The translations under genes and the position numbers were made by a program. 14,488 nucleotides of DNA from positions 1 to 14,488 of the forward strand of contig JAOACN010000515.1 in the NCBI GenBank assembly GCA_026417815.1, written 5' to 3'. Under the pieces are notes generated by a model. The model saw only the letters and a program-made list of their open reading frames with translations, searched no databases and was not told the DNA's origin. Shown here one piece after another: positions 4,920 to 12,402 of the stretch. Position 1 is the stretch's first letter; every line of letters begins with the position of its first letter. The stretch is from Chloroflexaceae bacterium. Its GTDB lineage: Bacteria; Chloroflexota; Chloroflexia; Chloroflexales; Chloroflexaceae.

Positions 4920-6116
4920 TCAGATCGTCACCCCCAGGGCCTCGGCGACGGTGAAAATATCCTTATCGCCGCGCCCGGACATATTAACCAGGATAATCTG
5001 GTCGGGGCCCAGCCGGGGGGCGAGCTTCAGCGCCTCGGCCACGGCGTGGGCGCTTTCGAGCGCGGGGATGATGCCCTCCAGGCGCGCGCACAGTTCGAAG
5101 GCGTCGAGGGCCTCTTCATCGTCGGCGCTGGTGTAGGTCGCGCGGCCAGTATCGTGGAGCCAGGCATGTTCCGGGCCGACACTGGCGTAATCCAGCCCGG
5201 CGGAGATGGAGTGGGTGAGGGCGATCTGGCCGGCGTCGTCCTGCAAGACGTAGGAATATGTACCCTGGAGCACACCGGGGCTGGCGGCGAGAAAGCGGGC
5301 GGCGTGGTCGCCCAGGCGCGGGCCGCGCCCGCCTGCCTCCACCCCGCGCAGGGCCACGCTCGCGTCGTTGAGGAAGGGGTGAAAGATTCCGATGGCGTTG
5401 GAGCCACCGCCCACACAGGCCACGACCACGTCGGGGAGGCGGCCCTCCGCGGCCAGGATCTGCTCGCGGGCCTCGCGCCCGATCACGCTCTGGAAATCGC
5501 GCACCATGGTGGGGTAAGGGTGCGGGCCCAGGGCCGAGCCGAGGAGATAGTAGCTATCGGGGTTGGTCACCCAGTCGCGCATGGCCTCATTAATCGCGTC
5601 CTTGAGGGTACGCGAGCCGCTCGCCACGCCACGCACCTCGGCCCCCAGAAGGCGCATGCGGAAGACATTGGGCCGCTGCCGGGCCATATCTTCGGTGCCC
5701 ATGTACACCACGCACTCCAGACCCAGCAGGGCGCAGACCGTCGCGGTGGCGACGCCGTGCTGGCCGGCCCCGGTTTCGGCAATTACCCGGCGCTTGCCCA
5801 TACGCCGGGCGAGCAACCCCTGGCCCAGGGCGTTGTTGATCTTATGCGCGCCGGTATGGGCCAGGTCCTCGCGCTTGAGATAGATCTTCGCCCCCCCGCA
5901 GTGCGCGGTGAGGCGGGCGGCATAGCTCAGCGGCGTGGGACGGCCGGTGTAGGTGCGGTGCAGATGGGCCAGTTCGTCCCAGAACGACGGATCGGCGGAT
6001 GCCGCCGCATAGGCCTCCTCGAGGGCCGTTACGGCGGGCATCAACGTCTCGGGCACGTAACGCCCGCCATACGGACCAAAGCGGCCCGCCCGCTGAGCCT
6101 CAGGCGCGATTGCCAT
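4920..6116 (-). CDS. trpB: Tryptophan synthase beta chain
   Basis: 398 residues, standard for TrpB1. It condenses indole with L-serine, using pyridoxal phosphate, in the last step of tryptophan synthesis, normally as an alpha2beta2 complex with TrpA. Diagnostic segments are GRFGPYGGRYVPETLMPA (11-28), the PLP lysine K92 in HTGAHKINNA, the catalytic glutamate E114 in AETGAGQHG, the phosphate-binding GGGSN (236-240), and SGRGDKD (380-386). The start at 6116 fits the family N-terminus; a frame extension to a GTG at 6188 runs through tandem repeats and has no family match. The ribosome binding site is weak. No trpA is adjacent; trpF lies about 2 kb upstream in the same direction with two unrelated genes between, so the tryptophan genes are dispersed here. 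Confidence 0.96.
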   Translation of the reverse strand: MAIAPEAQRAGRFGPYGGRYVPETLMPAVTALEEAYAAASADPSFWDELAHLHRTYTGRPTPLSYAARLTAHCGGAKIYLKREDLAHTGAHKINNALGQGLLARRMGKRRVIAETGAGQHGVATATVCALLGLECVVYMGTEDMARQRPNVFRMRLLGAEVRGVASGSRTLKDAINEAMRDWVTNPDSYYLLGSALGPHPYPTMVRDFQSVIGREAREQILAAEGRLPDVVVACVGGGSNAIGIFHPFLNDASVALRGVEAGGRGPRLGDHAARFLAASPGVLQGTYSYVLQDDAGQIALTHSISAGLDYASVGPEHAWLHDTGRATYTSADDEEALDAFELCARLEGIIPALESAHAVAEALKLAPRLGPDQIILVNMSGRGDKDIFTVAEALGVTI

Positions 6117-6170
6117 GCACTTGAACTCGCTTCCGTAGGCGCGTTTCAAATCAGCTTGACCGTCGGACCT

Positions 6171-6194
6171 ACGCCTCCACGCCTCCACACCTCC
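6171..6194. repeat. Three tandem 8-bp repeats upstream of trpB
   Basis: ACGCCTCC is repeated at 6171-6178 and 6179-6186, followed by ACACCTCC at 6187-6194. It lies in the 142-bp gap between the Trm112-like gene and trpB. Such simple-sequence tracts can vary in copy number. No promoter for trpB is evident in the remainder of the gap. Confidence 0.6.
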
Positions 6195-6258
6195 ACAGGC
6201 GGTTGTGAGGAACGATGGAGCGACTGTCAGGCTGGAACGCTCAGGTCTGAACCTTGTC

Positions 6259-6597
6259 TTACCGCTGAATCAGGCTCTCGTCTTTGTTCTTCTCGCCCTC
6301 TTCGAGCAGCATGATCGGAATGCCGTCCTCGACCGGGTAGCGGTACCCATTGCGGCGATTGACCAGCCACTCCTTGCCATTGCTGTCGGTCATCAGTTCG
6401 ACCGGCCCCTTGTCGCCCGGATCGGCGAGAATGCTCAGCAGTTCGGGGCTGATGCTCCGCCGCTGGCCTTCGCCGGCGGCGGGAGCGGGGGCCAGATCAA
6501 AGACGCTGTCCTCGCGGTACTGGCGAATGGCGCGGAAAATAACCACGGCCAGCGCGACCAGAGCGGCGACGCCGAGAATGCGAACGAGGACCTTCAT
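6259..6597 (-). CDS. Membrane-anchored Trm112-like protein lacking zinc cysteines
   Basis: 112 residues. An N-terminal hydrophobic segment (about 4-22, VLVRILGVAALVALAVVIF) should anchor it in the membrane, followed by a charged linker. The C-terminal part matches the Trm112/YcaR (COG2835) pattern: SPELLSILADPGDKGPVELM (50-69) then WLVNRRNGYRYPVEDGIPIML (77-97), where YPVEDGIPIML is the signature. In the usual family the segment before G-x-V/L reads ACPxCKG; here it reads ADPGDKG, so both cysteines are gone and zinc binding is unlikely. Trm112 proteins act as small partner subunits of methyltransferases or other enzymes. The start at 6597 is preceded by AGGAGG eight bases upstream. It may work at the membrane with the metallophosphoesterase encoded immediately upstream. 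Confidence 0.75.
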   Translation of the reverse strand: MKVLVRILGVAALVALAVVIFRAIRQYREDSVFDLAPAPAAGEGQRRSISPELLSILADPGDKGPVELMTDSNGKEWLVNRRNGYRYPVEDGIPIMLLEEGEKNKDESLIQR

Positions 6598-6683
6598 AAG
6601 CTTTCCTCCTGACTGACTGGAACGGGCGCGAGACGCGCGCCCGCAAGCCGAGACCGGAAGCACAGGCGCAAGATGTTTCCCCA

Positions 6684-8219
6684 TTATACCCGATCAGCAG
6701 TGGTCTGCGGGGCTGTGCGCGGGCCTTGCCCGGGCAGGCGCAGGGCCGAACCTTCGCGCCAGGGTTGGGGCGGCGTTTCTGGATCGATCCACACCAGCAG
6801 GCGCGCCCGCGGCTGGGGACCATCGGGGTAGGTGATCTCGAGAAAGGGAAAGCGTTGTTCCTGGCGGCGCATGGTGGCGATATCGTAGATAATCTCCGTC
6901 CAGGTGCCGGTATTGATGTAGTACTGGCCCATACCGAGGGGCACAATGCGGGCCAGGTGAGTATGGCCGCAGATAAACAGCGTATCGTCGCGATGGGCGG
7001 GACTGCGGGCGATCTGAAGCATTTCGCGGGCGAAACGGTCATTGAAGGCGCGCACTTCGCGAGCCACCTGGCGGGTTGCCTCGCTCTGCACCTGATCGAT
7101 CATATCGTCGGGCGGTTCAACCGCGCTGGCGACCATGCCAACCTGGCGCGCCACTTCGCGATGGCGGGCCACGCGCCCGCGGCGGATGCTGGCGCCCCAG
7201 CGCCAGAAGCCCCGCAGCGCCGGGGCGCTCAGCACCCCACCAGGGCCTTCGCCGCTAATCGGCATCTGGTGTGGTTCGGGCCAGGCCACAACCTGGAGGA
7301 AGCCGGCGACCCCGCGGGCCAGGAAGCGCCGCGCTGCCGGTGTGCGCAACTGTGGTAGCGCCAGCAGGTACCAGAAAAGCGCCGAGGAGGGTTTAACATT
7401 GTCAATCAAGGGCGCGATCGGCAGCGGTTCATCCTCCAGGTCATTGATAACCTCCTTGACCATCTGGGTGCCGCGCACAACCTCAAACGGCTCGGTAACG
7501 CCATCGAAGTAGGCGAAGCGGTTCCAGCCGTCGAACTGGTTGCCGTGGACGATGTAGATGCCGCCCCCGTGGTAGCTGACCCCGAAGCGCAGCCGCGGAT
7601 CGTCGGGCGCAAGGCCAAGGGCCTCGCGCATGCGCGCCTTGGCGGCGGGGTAGTGCAGTTCAAAGTCGTGATTGCCGATCAATACCGTCAGTTGCGCCCC
7701 GGGCCGGGCGAGAAAGCGCGCCAGGGCCTCGAACACCCCCCGATGGGCGCGGATCACGGCCTCGATGCGTCGGGCGGCGGCGTCGTCGCTGTACTCGTCG
7801 TCCTCCAGGTCGGGCAGGCGCACCTGGAGAAACTCGATCGTATCGCCGGCCAGGATCAGTTCCGTAGGTTCGCCGGACACGTAGTGGTCGAGGAAGGCGA
7901 TCAGCGCGGCATCATCGTCGAAATCATCGAGATGGTCGCCGCCGCCGAGGTGCAGGTCGCTCACGACGATCCGGCGCTGCCGCGGGTTGATGGCGTCGGG
8001 GCCAATGGGGGGCGTGGTGTAGGCCGTGGGCCGCAGCACCACCCGGCGCAGGCGAAGAAACACCCAGCGCAGCGCCAGAGCGAGCAGGGCCAACCCGCCG
8101 ATGGCCTGCGCGGCGCGGATGATCGCCTGCGCCAGGGAGGGGGTTCTAGGCTGAACGTACTGCGGCAATGAAGGCCTCGATCTTGGCTGGATCCTTGACG
8201 CCGTCGGTTTCGACGCCAC
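6684..8219 (-). CDS. Membrane-anchored calcineurin-like metallophosphoesterase
   Basis: Up to 511 residues. After a hydrophobic segment (about 39-56, AIGGLALLALALRWVFL), the two-metal phosphoesterase motifs appear in order: DLH (D88, H90), GD (125-126), GNHD (182-185), HGN (225-227) and, near the C-terminus, CGHTH. Acidic patches (HLDDFDDDAA) are unusual but loop-like. The layout resembles UDP-diacylglucosamine hydrolase-type enzymes and related bacterial phosphoesterases, but the substrate cannot be read. The start is uncertain. GTG at 8219 overlaps trpF by 74 bases. TTG at 8168 overlaps by 23 bases and has GAGG six bases upstream, and it keeps the membrane segment. Tight overlap with trpF implies co-transcription. 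The stop is immediately followed by a TATAAT-like string that might help express the next gene, but no -35 is visible. Confidence 0.85.
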   Translation of the reverse strand: MASKPTASRIQPRSRPSLPQYVQPRTPSLAQAIIRAAQAIGGLALLALALRWVFLRLRRVVLRPTAYTTPPIGPDAINPRQRRIVVSDLHLGGGDHLDDFDDDAALIAFLDHYVSGEPTELILAGDTIEFLQVRLPDLEDDEYSDDAAARRIEAVIRAHRGVFEALARFLARPGAQLTVLIGNHDFELHYPAAKARMREALGLAPDDPRLRFGVSYHGGGIYIVHGNQFDGWNRFAYFDGVTEPFEVVRGTQMVKEVINDLEDEPLPIAPLIDNVKPSSALFWYLLALPQLRTPAARRFLARGVAGFLQVVAWPEPHQMPISGEGPGGVLSAPALRGFWRWGASIRRGRVARHREVARQVGMVASAVEPPDDMIDQVQSEATRQVAREVRAFNDRFAREMLQIARSPAHRDDTLFICGHTHLARIVPLGMGQYYINTGTWTEIIYDIATMRRQEQRFPFLEITYPDGPQPRARLLVWIDPETPPQPWREGSALRLPGQGPRTAPQTTADRV

Positions 8220-8808
8220 TGCTCACATCAACGCCGATCGGCCGTACCGTGGCGATGGCCCGGGCAACATTGGCGGGATGGAGCCCCCCCGCCAGGATCA
8301 GCGGCGTCTCGGCGGCGAGCGCGGCGGCCCGCGACCAGTCGGCCGGTGTGCCGGTGCCGCCATAGGCCCCGGGCACGTGGGCGTCTACCAGCAGCAACAC
8401 CCGCGGCGGTTTCCGGGCGGAGATCGCCGCGCGCTCCGGCTGTTCGCGGCGTGCCCGCACAATCCAGGCGCGCTCGGCGGGCGCGCCGGTGAGTCGGATG
8501 GCCTTGAGCACGGGCAATGGCAGCGCGTCGGCGTACTCGACCGGCTCATCGCCGCTCAACTGGATCAGGTCAAGACCCACGGCGTCGGCGACAGCGGCGA
8601 TCGTGGCGGGGGGGGCGTTCACGAAGAGACCGGCGAGCAAGGGCGGGGGGGCAGGGCGCTCGCGCAGGGCCGTGGCAATGGCACTGGCTTCCGCTACACT
8701 CACCCGCCGTTTGCTCGCCGCGAAGACCAGACCGATCCAATCTGCTCCGGCAGCAGCGGCAGCACTGGCATGCTCGGCATGGCGCAGGCCGCAGATCTTC
8801 ACAATCAC
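8146..8808 (-). CDS. trpF: Phosphoribosylanthranilate isomerase
   Basis: 220 residues, usual for TrpF. It isomerises N-(5-phosphoribosyl)anthranilate to the 1-deoxyribulose form in tryptophan synthesis; a cytoplasmic (beta/alpha)8 barrel. The general base cysteine is C6 in VKICGLR; the general acid is D142 in LLLVDAH. The loop GGTGTPADW (150-158), LAGGLHPANV (172-181) and VDVSSGVE...GVKDPAKI (193-210) complete the phosphate-binding end. The start is GTG at 8808, five bases after GGAG and 21 bases after the NYN gene stop, so the two are very likely co-transcribed. The end overlaps the metallophosphoesterase gene. There is a slight proline- and alanine-rich expansion at 50-70, otherwise nothing odd. 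Confidence 0.95.
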   Translation of the reverse strand: MIVKICGLRHAEHASAAAAAGADWIGLVFAASKRRVSVAEASAIATALRERPAPPPLLAGLFVNAPPATIAAVADAVGLDLIQLSGDEPVEYADALPLPVLKAIRLTGAPAERAWIVRARREQPERAAISARKPPRVLLLVDAHVPGAYGGTGTPADWSRAAALAAETPLILAGGLHPANVARAIATVRPIGVDVSSGVETDGVKDPAKIEAFIAAVRSA

Positions 8809-8829
8809 ACTGGCTCCAGCAGCGGGTAG

Positions 8830-10632
8830 TTACTCTGCTTTCAACGTATAGTAGACCCGCTTCCCGCGACCGCTCCGCTCAAGCATCCCGGAATTGATGG
8901 CCTGCTTGACCATTGAGCGCAACTGTTCATTGGTACGGGCCAGATTATGCTCCTTCCGCCGTTCGCGCAGCGTATCGAAGATCTGTTGGAACGAGACGGG
9001 CCGGGTGAAACTGGCCATCATCTCGCGGAAGATCCTCCACTCCTCGTCGCTAAAGGCGACTGGTTCAAGCAGTTCAAACGTATCGCCCTCGTCGCCTTCG
9101 GGCGCGGTTGCGATAACGACCCCGCCATGCTGCTCGGGAGTTTCGGCGGGCGTCAGCGCCTCGGCCACACCCTCATTGAATGGAGGGACCGCCGGCTCAG
9201 GCCCATCGAGAGCGAATGCCGACGAGACTTCCGGCCCGCTCTCCTCGACGGCTGCGCCCGGGGTCACGACGGGCGCCTCGGCGAGAGCCACATCGAGAGC
9301 TGGTTTCTCGGTCGGCGCGCTCGGGGCAAGGTCGCCGAGCTCCTCCGCCAGGTGCTCGACCGCAAAGACGATCTCCTCAGCAAGGTGTTCGACGCTGAGG
9401 GCCACATCTTCAACCGACTGCTCGAGTTCATCGAGGGCCAGGAGTTCCTCGCCCAACACCTTCGACTCTTCCTCGATGGGCGGCGTGTAGTCGAGTTCAT
9501 CGAGGTCCGCCTCACTCTCCGGTGCATCGAGCGGCTCGGCCGGTGCAGCGGTGTTCTGGCTGCGGCGCGAGCGGCGCCGGCGGCGGCGACCGCCCGTTGT
9601 GGCGCCCGATTCTACCACAATCGCGGCGCTGATCGTGCGCGACGTCTCCTTGCGCCCATTGGTCAAGACGCTCGTATCCACCACCGGCTCAACCGGCAGT
9701 TCTTCGCTGAGGGCGGCGGCGAACTGGGAGAGCTTGTACGGGTCCTCGCCAGGGAGGAAGACCTCATTGACTGTGCCATTCGTAAAGATCTGCACCTTGC
9801 CGCGTTTCTCGGCGTCAACCACGAAGTCCTTAAACTTCGCGAAGGGACGTCCATTCAGATCGCGGTAGCGGCTCTCCTTGAAGTCGCCACCCATCAGTTC
9901 CTTCATCACCAGTTTGATCGAACCCAGGGTGGAGACATAGCCGCGCTTGCGCACCAGGTGGATGGCCTCCACCAGGACATCATAGATATCGGGTTCGGCA
10001 GCGGGCCCGCCGGGTGCGGGGGGAGACTCAACGACCGGTTCGCGCGGCGGTTCGAGGACCGGTTCGGGGCCACGGCTCAATTCGGTAGCGCGGCCAGCAA
10101 TCGCCGTAGCGGCGGCGGAACCGCCCGGCGTCTTGCCAACCAGTTGCTCATAGAACACGAACTCATCGGCGCTCTGGGCCAGGTGCGTGCTTGCCGCCCC
10201 GCCGATACCGATGATGTAGACTTCCTTCCCCTGCTGGCGGATGCTGTTGACCAGGGGGATGAAATCCCGGTCGCCGGTTACCAGCACGAACCGGCTGATG
10301 TTTGGATTGGTGAACAGCGTCTTCATCGCGTCGATGCACAGATTCATGTCGACGCTGTTCTTGATCGCCCGACCGGTGCGCCCCATATCCTTGTCGTAGT
10401 AGTAGGTCGCCACGTAGATCGGCTCGATCGCGTTGGCATAGAGGGCGCTCGTGACGCGGGGGTAGCGGTACCAGTCGGCGTAGGCTCGGGAGATGACCAC
10501 GCGGCCAAGATCGCCGCAGCGGTCCATAATGGCCTCAAAATTCGGATTTGCGTTCAGCTTATCGCGGACACTTACGTAGACGTTCTCGAAGTCAATGAAG
10601 ACTGCGACGTCGGGTCGCCGTTGCTCGTACAT
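8830..10632 (-). CDS. NYN-domain putative ribonuclease with LOTUS-like and winged-helix domains
   Basis: 600 residues. The N-terminal NYN (LabA/DUF88, PIN-like) domain spans about 8-165: VAVFIDFENVYVS with D14, SVDMNLCIDAM with D95, and VTGDRDFIPLV with D121 and D123, the acidic metal-binding residues of this nuclease fold. Residues 215-300 look like an OST-HTH/LOTUS RNA-binding domain (YDVLVEAIHLVRKRG...FKDFVVDAEKRGKVQI). A basic tract GGRRRRRRSRRS (348-358) is followed by a long acidic, probably disordered or coiled region with a repeated VEHLAEE (414-420, 425-431). A final winged-helix-like domain covers about 528-598 (EWRIFREMMASF...GRGKRVYYTL). It probably cleaves or binds RNA. No membrane segment is present. 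The gene has its own promoter about 340 nt upstream and leads the trpF-trpB gene run. Confidence 0.85.
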   Translation of the reverse strand: MYEQRRPDVAVFIDFENVYVSVRDKLNANPNFEAIMDRCGDLGRVVISRAYADWYRYPRVTSALYANAIEPIYVATYYYDKDMGRTGRAIKNSVDMNLCIDAMKTLFTNPNISRFVLVTGDRDFIPLVNSIRQQGKEVYIIGIGGAASTHLAQSADEFVFYEQLVGKTPGGSAAATAIAGRATELSRGPEPVLEPPREPVVESPPAPGGPAAEPDIYDVLVEAIHLVRKRGYVSTLGSIKLVMKELMGGDFKESRYRDLNGRPFAKFKDFVVDAEKRGKVQIFTNGTVNEVFLPGEDPYKLSQFAAALSEELPVEPVVDTSVLTNGRKETSRTISAAIVVESGATTGGRRRRRRSRRSQNTAAPAEPLDAPESEADLDELDYTPPIEEESKVLGEELLALDELEQSVEDVALSVEHLAEEIVFAVEHLAEELGDLAPSAPTEKPALDVALAEAPVVTPGAAVEESGPEVSSAFALDGPEPAVPPFNEGVAEALTPAETPEQHGGVVIATAPEGDEGDTFELLEPVAFSDEEWRIFREMMASFTRPVSFQQIFDTLRERRKEHNLARTNEQLRSMVKQAINSGMLERSGRGKRVYYTLKAE

Positions 10633-10980
10633 TGGTTGTTGATCTGCTCCTGTGTTGTAGGTCGTAAGGCAGGCAGGAGATACTTCGGGGCTGGCGCGGG
10701 GCTACCCATCGGGGCGCTGTGTATGGCGCACAGCGCCAGCGGTCGCAGAACGCGAGCCGAGGCGCGATGACTACGCGGGCGCGTGGTGCTCACTGGCTCA
10801 ACAGCGCCAGTCATCGCATCGTGCCGTCGGCGGGCGTTACCACTGACCGGGGGTAGAGGAACAGGCGCAACACCGGGAAATCTCCCTGGCTCCACCTCAT
10901 ACATCTGATAATTCCCTTCAAGTACCGGCGCGTCATTACCGCGAGGCCGCCAACTCAACGGTTGCTGCCGGTTCACTGCT
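10633..10980 (-). promoter_or_regulatory. Long structured 5' leader of the NYN gene
   Basis: About 340 nt separate the predicted start site from the NYN ATG. It holds GGCGCTGTG (10713-10721) with CACAGCGCC (10729-10737), loop 7. CTGGCGC (10691-10697) can pair with GCGCCAG (10733-10739), which competes with the first stem. GCGATGACT (10764-10772) pairs with AGTCATCGC (10809-10817). A CAGGAG ribosome binding site lies 14 bases before the ATG. No convincing upstream peptide is seen. Mutually exclusive stems hint at RNA-level control, possibly by the gene's own RNA-binding product. Confidence 0.5.
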
Positions 10981-11009
10981 ACTATAGCATTGGAACGCCA
11001 TAGATGCAA
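10981..11009 (-). promoter_or_regulatory. Strong promoter for the NYN-trpF-trpB gene run
   Basis: Minus strand: TTGCAT (11009-11004), a 17-bp spacer, and TATAGT (10986-10981) with an extended TGC before it. The predicted start is near 10974. Confidence 0.75.
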
Positions 11010-11048
11010 GGAGTTGCGCGCGACGAACGGCACGAAAAACGGAAGTTC

Positions 11049-11071
11049 CTGGAAGGGTGAAGCCCTTCCAG
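11049..11071. terminator. Hairpin terminator candidate after the glycosyltransferase
   Basis: CTGGAAGGG (11049-11057) and CCCTTCCAG (11063-11071) form a perfect 9-bp stem with a 5-nt loop. In the minus direction it follows the glycosyltransferase stop by about 30 bases, and a TTTTT run lies about 10 bases beyond the stem, giving a partial resemblance to an intrinsic terminator. A second stem, GCCTCTG/CAGAGGC (11089-11107), overlaps the stop codon. Together they separate this gene from the NYN promoter. Confidence 0.5.
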
Positions 11072-11099
11072 ACCGGCCCCTGCATGGCGCCTCTGTGGC

Positions 11100-12107
11100 T
11101 CAGAGGCGCAGTATCCGCCCATAGGCCAGCAGGCGTGCGCGCAGTTCGTCGCGATCGATGCGTCCCTGGAGATAGGCGCGCCAGGCCCGAAGGGTCAGAC
11201 GCGCCATGCCGGCGCGCACGATGGTCCGATGGGCCGCGAGGCGCCAGGCCGGGCCACGCATGGCGGCAAACCGGTCACGGCTCCGCCAGAGCGCCACCAG
11301 CATCGGCCAGCGCACCTGAGCGGTTGCCGCGCCGCCCACGTGGGTCACCCGCGCCGCCGGGACCTGCCAGATTGCCCAGCCGGCCCGCCGGATGCGCCAG
11401 CACCACTCGATCTCTTCGCAGTACATGAAGTACGCCTCGTCCAGGGCGCCGACGGTGGCCAGCACCTCGGCACGGGTGAGCATGCATGCGCCGAGGGGGT
11501 GGTCAATCGGGAACGGCGCCTCACCGCGCTCCTGCGGGTAGCGGCCGTGCCACCAGGAGCCATACAGCCGCCCTGGCAACGCCTCGCCCGGCGGGAACAG
11601 GTCGAGCGCGGTCATCAACAGGGTAGGAAAACGGAACGCCGCCGGTTGTGGCGTGCCATCGGGGTTGAGCAGCCGCGGTCCGACCAGGCCGACCCGCGGG
11701 TGGGCCTCCAGGAAGGCGACCATGTGCTCTATCGCGCCAGGATGCACCACCGTGTCTGGATTGAGGATGAGCACGTAGGGTATCGAGAGATTGAAACGGG
11801 AGATTGACCTGCCCGGGAAGGGGGGTTCGGCGTCACCGGCGCATGCGCCCACGGTCCGGCCTTCGAGCCAGGCCAGGCCAGCCGCGATGCCCCCCGCGAA
11901 CCCGCGGTTATGGTCCAGCGCGAGCAGTTCCACTTCGGGAAACTCGCTGCGCACCATGGCCGCGCTGTCGTCGCGCGAGGCGTTGTCTACCACCACCACG
12001 CGCAGCGGGACGGTGCAACCGCGCAATGAACGCAGGCAGGCGCGCAGCAGGGCTGCGGTGTTGTAACTGACAACGATCGCGGCGACGAGCGGCGAGCTGT
12101 GGCTCAT
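11100..12107 (-). CDS. Family 2 glycosyltransferase (WbbL/rhamnosyltransferase type)
   Basis: 335 residues. It should transfer a sugar from a nucleotide donor to a cell-surface glycan or lipid carrier. GT-A motifs are VAAIVVSYNTAALLRACLRSL (8-28), VVVVDNASRDDS (37-48), the NRGFAGG segment (67-73), the metal-binding LNPDT (115-119), GPRLLNPDGTPQ (143-154) and the catalytic-base region YCEEIEWCWRIRRAGW (229-244). Between NRGFAGG...LAWLEG and YVLILNPDT there is an extra stretch, about residues 82-108, absent from the family as I know it. The protein is soluble with a basic amphipathic C-terminus and probably sits at the membrane face. The start at 12107 fits the family; it lies nine bases after a -10 box, so the mRNA is nearly or fully leaderless. 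Donor and acceptor are unknown. Confidence 0.88.
   Translation of the reverse strand: MSHSSPLVAAIVVSYNTAALLRACLRSLRGCTVPLRVVVVDNASRDDSAAMVRSEFPEVELLALDHNRGFAGGIAAGLAWLEGRTVGACAGDAEPPFPGRSISRFNLSIPYVLILNPDTVVHPGAIEHMVAFLEAHPRVGLVGPRLLNPDGTPQPAAFRFPTLLMTALDLFPPGEALPGRLYGSWWHGRYPQERGEAPFPIDHPLGACMLTRAEVLATVGALDEAYFMYCEEIEWCWRIRRAGWAIWQVPAARVTHVGGAATAQVRWPMLVALWRSRDRFAAMRGPAWRLAAHRTIVRAGMARLTLRAWRAYLQGRIDRDELRARLLAYGRILRL
11784..11807. repeat. 13-bp direct repeat inside the glycosyltransferase insertion
   Basis: CGAGAGATTGA (11784-11794) and CGGGAGATTGA (11797-11807) are near-identical with a 13-base period. They lie at the downstream edge of the extra 27-residue segment. A 13-base period shifts the reading frame between copies, so this is not a simple protein repeat. 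Confidence 0.5.
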
Positions 12108-12116
12108 AGCGGCGCG

Positions 12117-12145
12117 ATTGTAGCGCCGATGGGCCGGGGGTGCAA
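12117..12145 (-). promoter_or_regulatory. Promoter of the glycosyltransferase
   Basis: Minus strand: TTGCAC (12145-12140), a 17-bp spacer, and TACAAT (12122-12117). The ATG begins only nine bases after the -10, so transcription probably starts at or within a few bases of the start codon and no ribosome binding site is possible. Confidence 0.7.
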
Positions 12146-12402
12146 GGGGGCGCCCGCACCCGGCGTCCGGGGCGGCGAGGGCGCCCCATGCTCCGCTGCT
12201 TTACATTAACCCGCTGCGAGGAGGTTCGGAGGGGACCTGCGGCCCCGGCAACCCGCGCCGCGGGCTACCGATGCGAAGCCCGCCGCTCGGCGGAGCCTTC
12301 GTCCCGGCTCAGGCCAGGGCTCACGGCGAAGCCTTCGCGGGCTATACCGGATGTATTTCTTAACCATCGTCAGTCGCCAACGTCTGCCGGCGCGCGTCCC
12401 CC
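12146..12402. other. Divergent intergenic region without a gene
   Basis: The region between the glycosyltransferase and radical SAM promoters holds small GC-rich inverted repeats, such as CCCGCG-C-CGCGGG near 12254, but no credible coding frame, RNA gene or complete mobile element. Confidence 0.5.

Noticed and set aside
4863..6314. 483-residue open frame on the plus strand
   Set aside because: It mirrors trpB, whose catalytic motifs are unmistakable on the minus strand; the plus frame shows no family features.
6598..6684. Longer Trm112-like start at 6684
   Set aside because: The extra 29 residues lack family similarity, and AGGAGG supports 6597, directly before the membrane segment.
6683..6688. 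TATAAT on the minus strand at the end of the metallophosphoesterase gene
   Set aside because: No -35 box at a suitable distance and no TGn extension; it is partly created by the GTA-TAA end of the gene, so it is not listed as a promoter.
8947..10770. 607-residue open frame on the plus strand
   Set aside because: It is antisense to the NYN gene, has no domain motifs, and is explained by GC-biased codon use of the minus-strand gene.
10572..11033. Minus-strand frame of 153 residues over the NYN leader
   Set aside because: It crosses the promoter, has low-complexity composition and overlaps the NYN start; no ribosome binding site or family match was seen.
11790..11797. ATTGAAAC, reminiscent of the end of many CRISPR repeats
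   Set aside because: Only a single short match inside a coding gene, with no spacer-repeat array and no cas genes.
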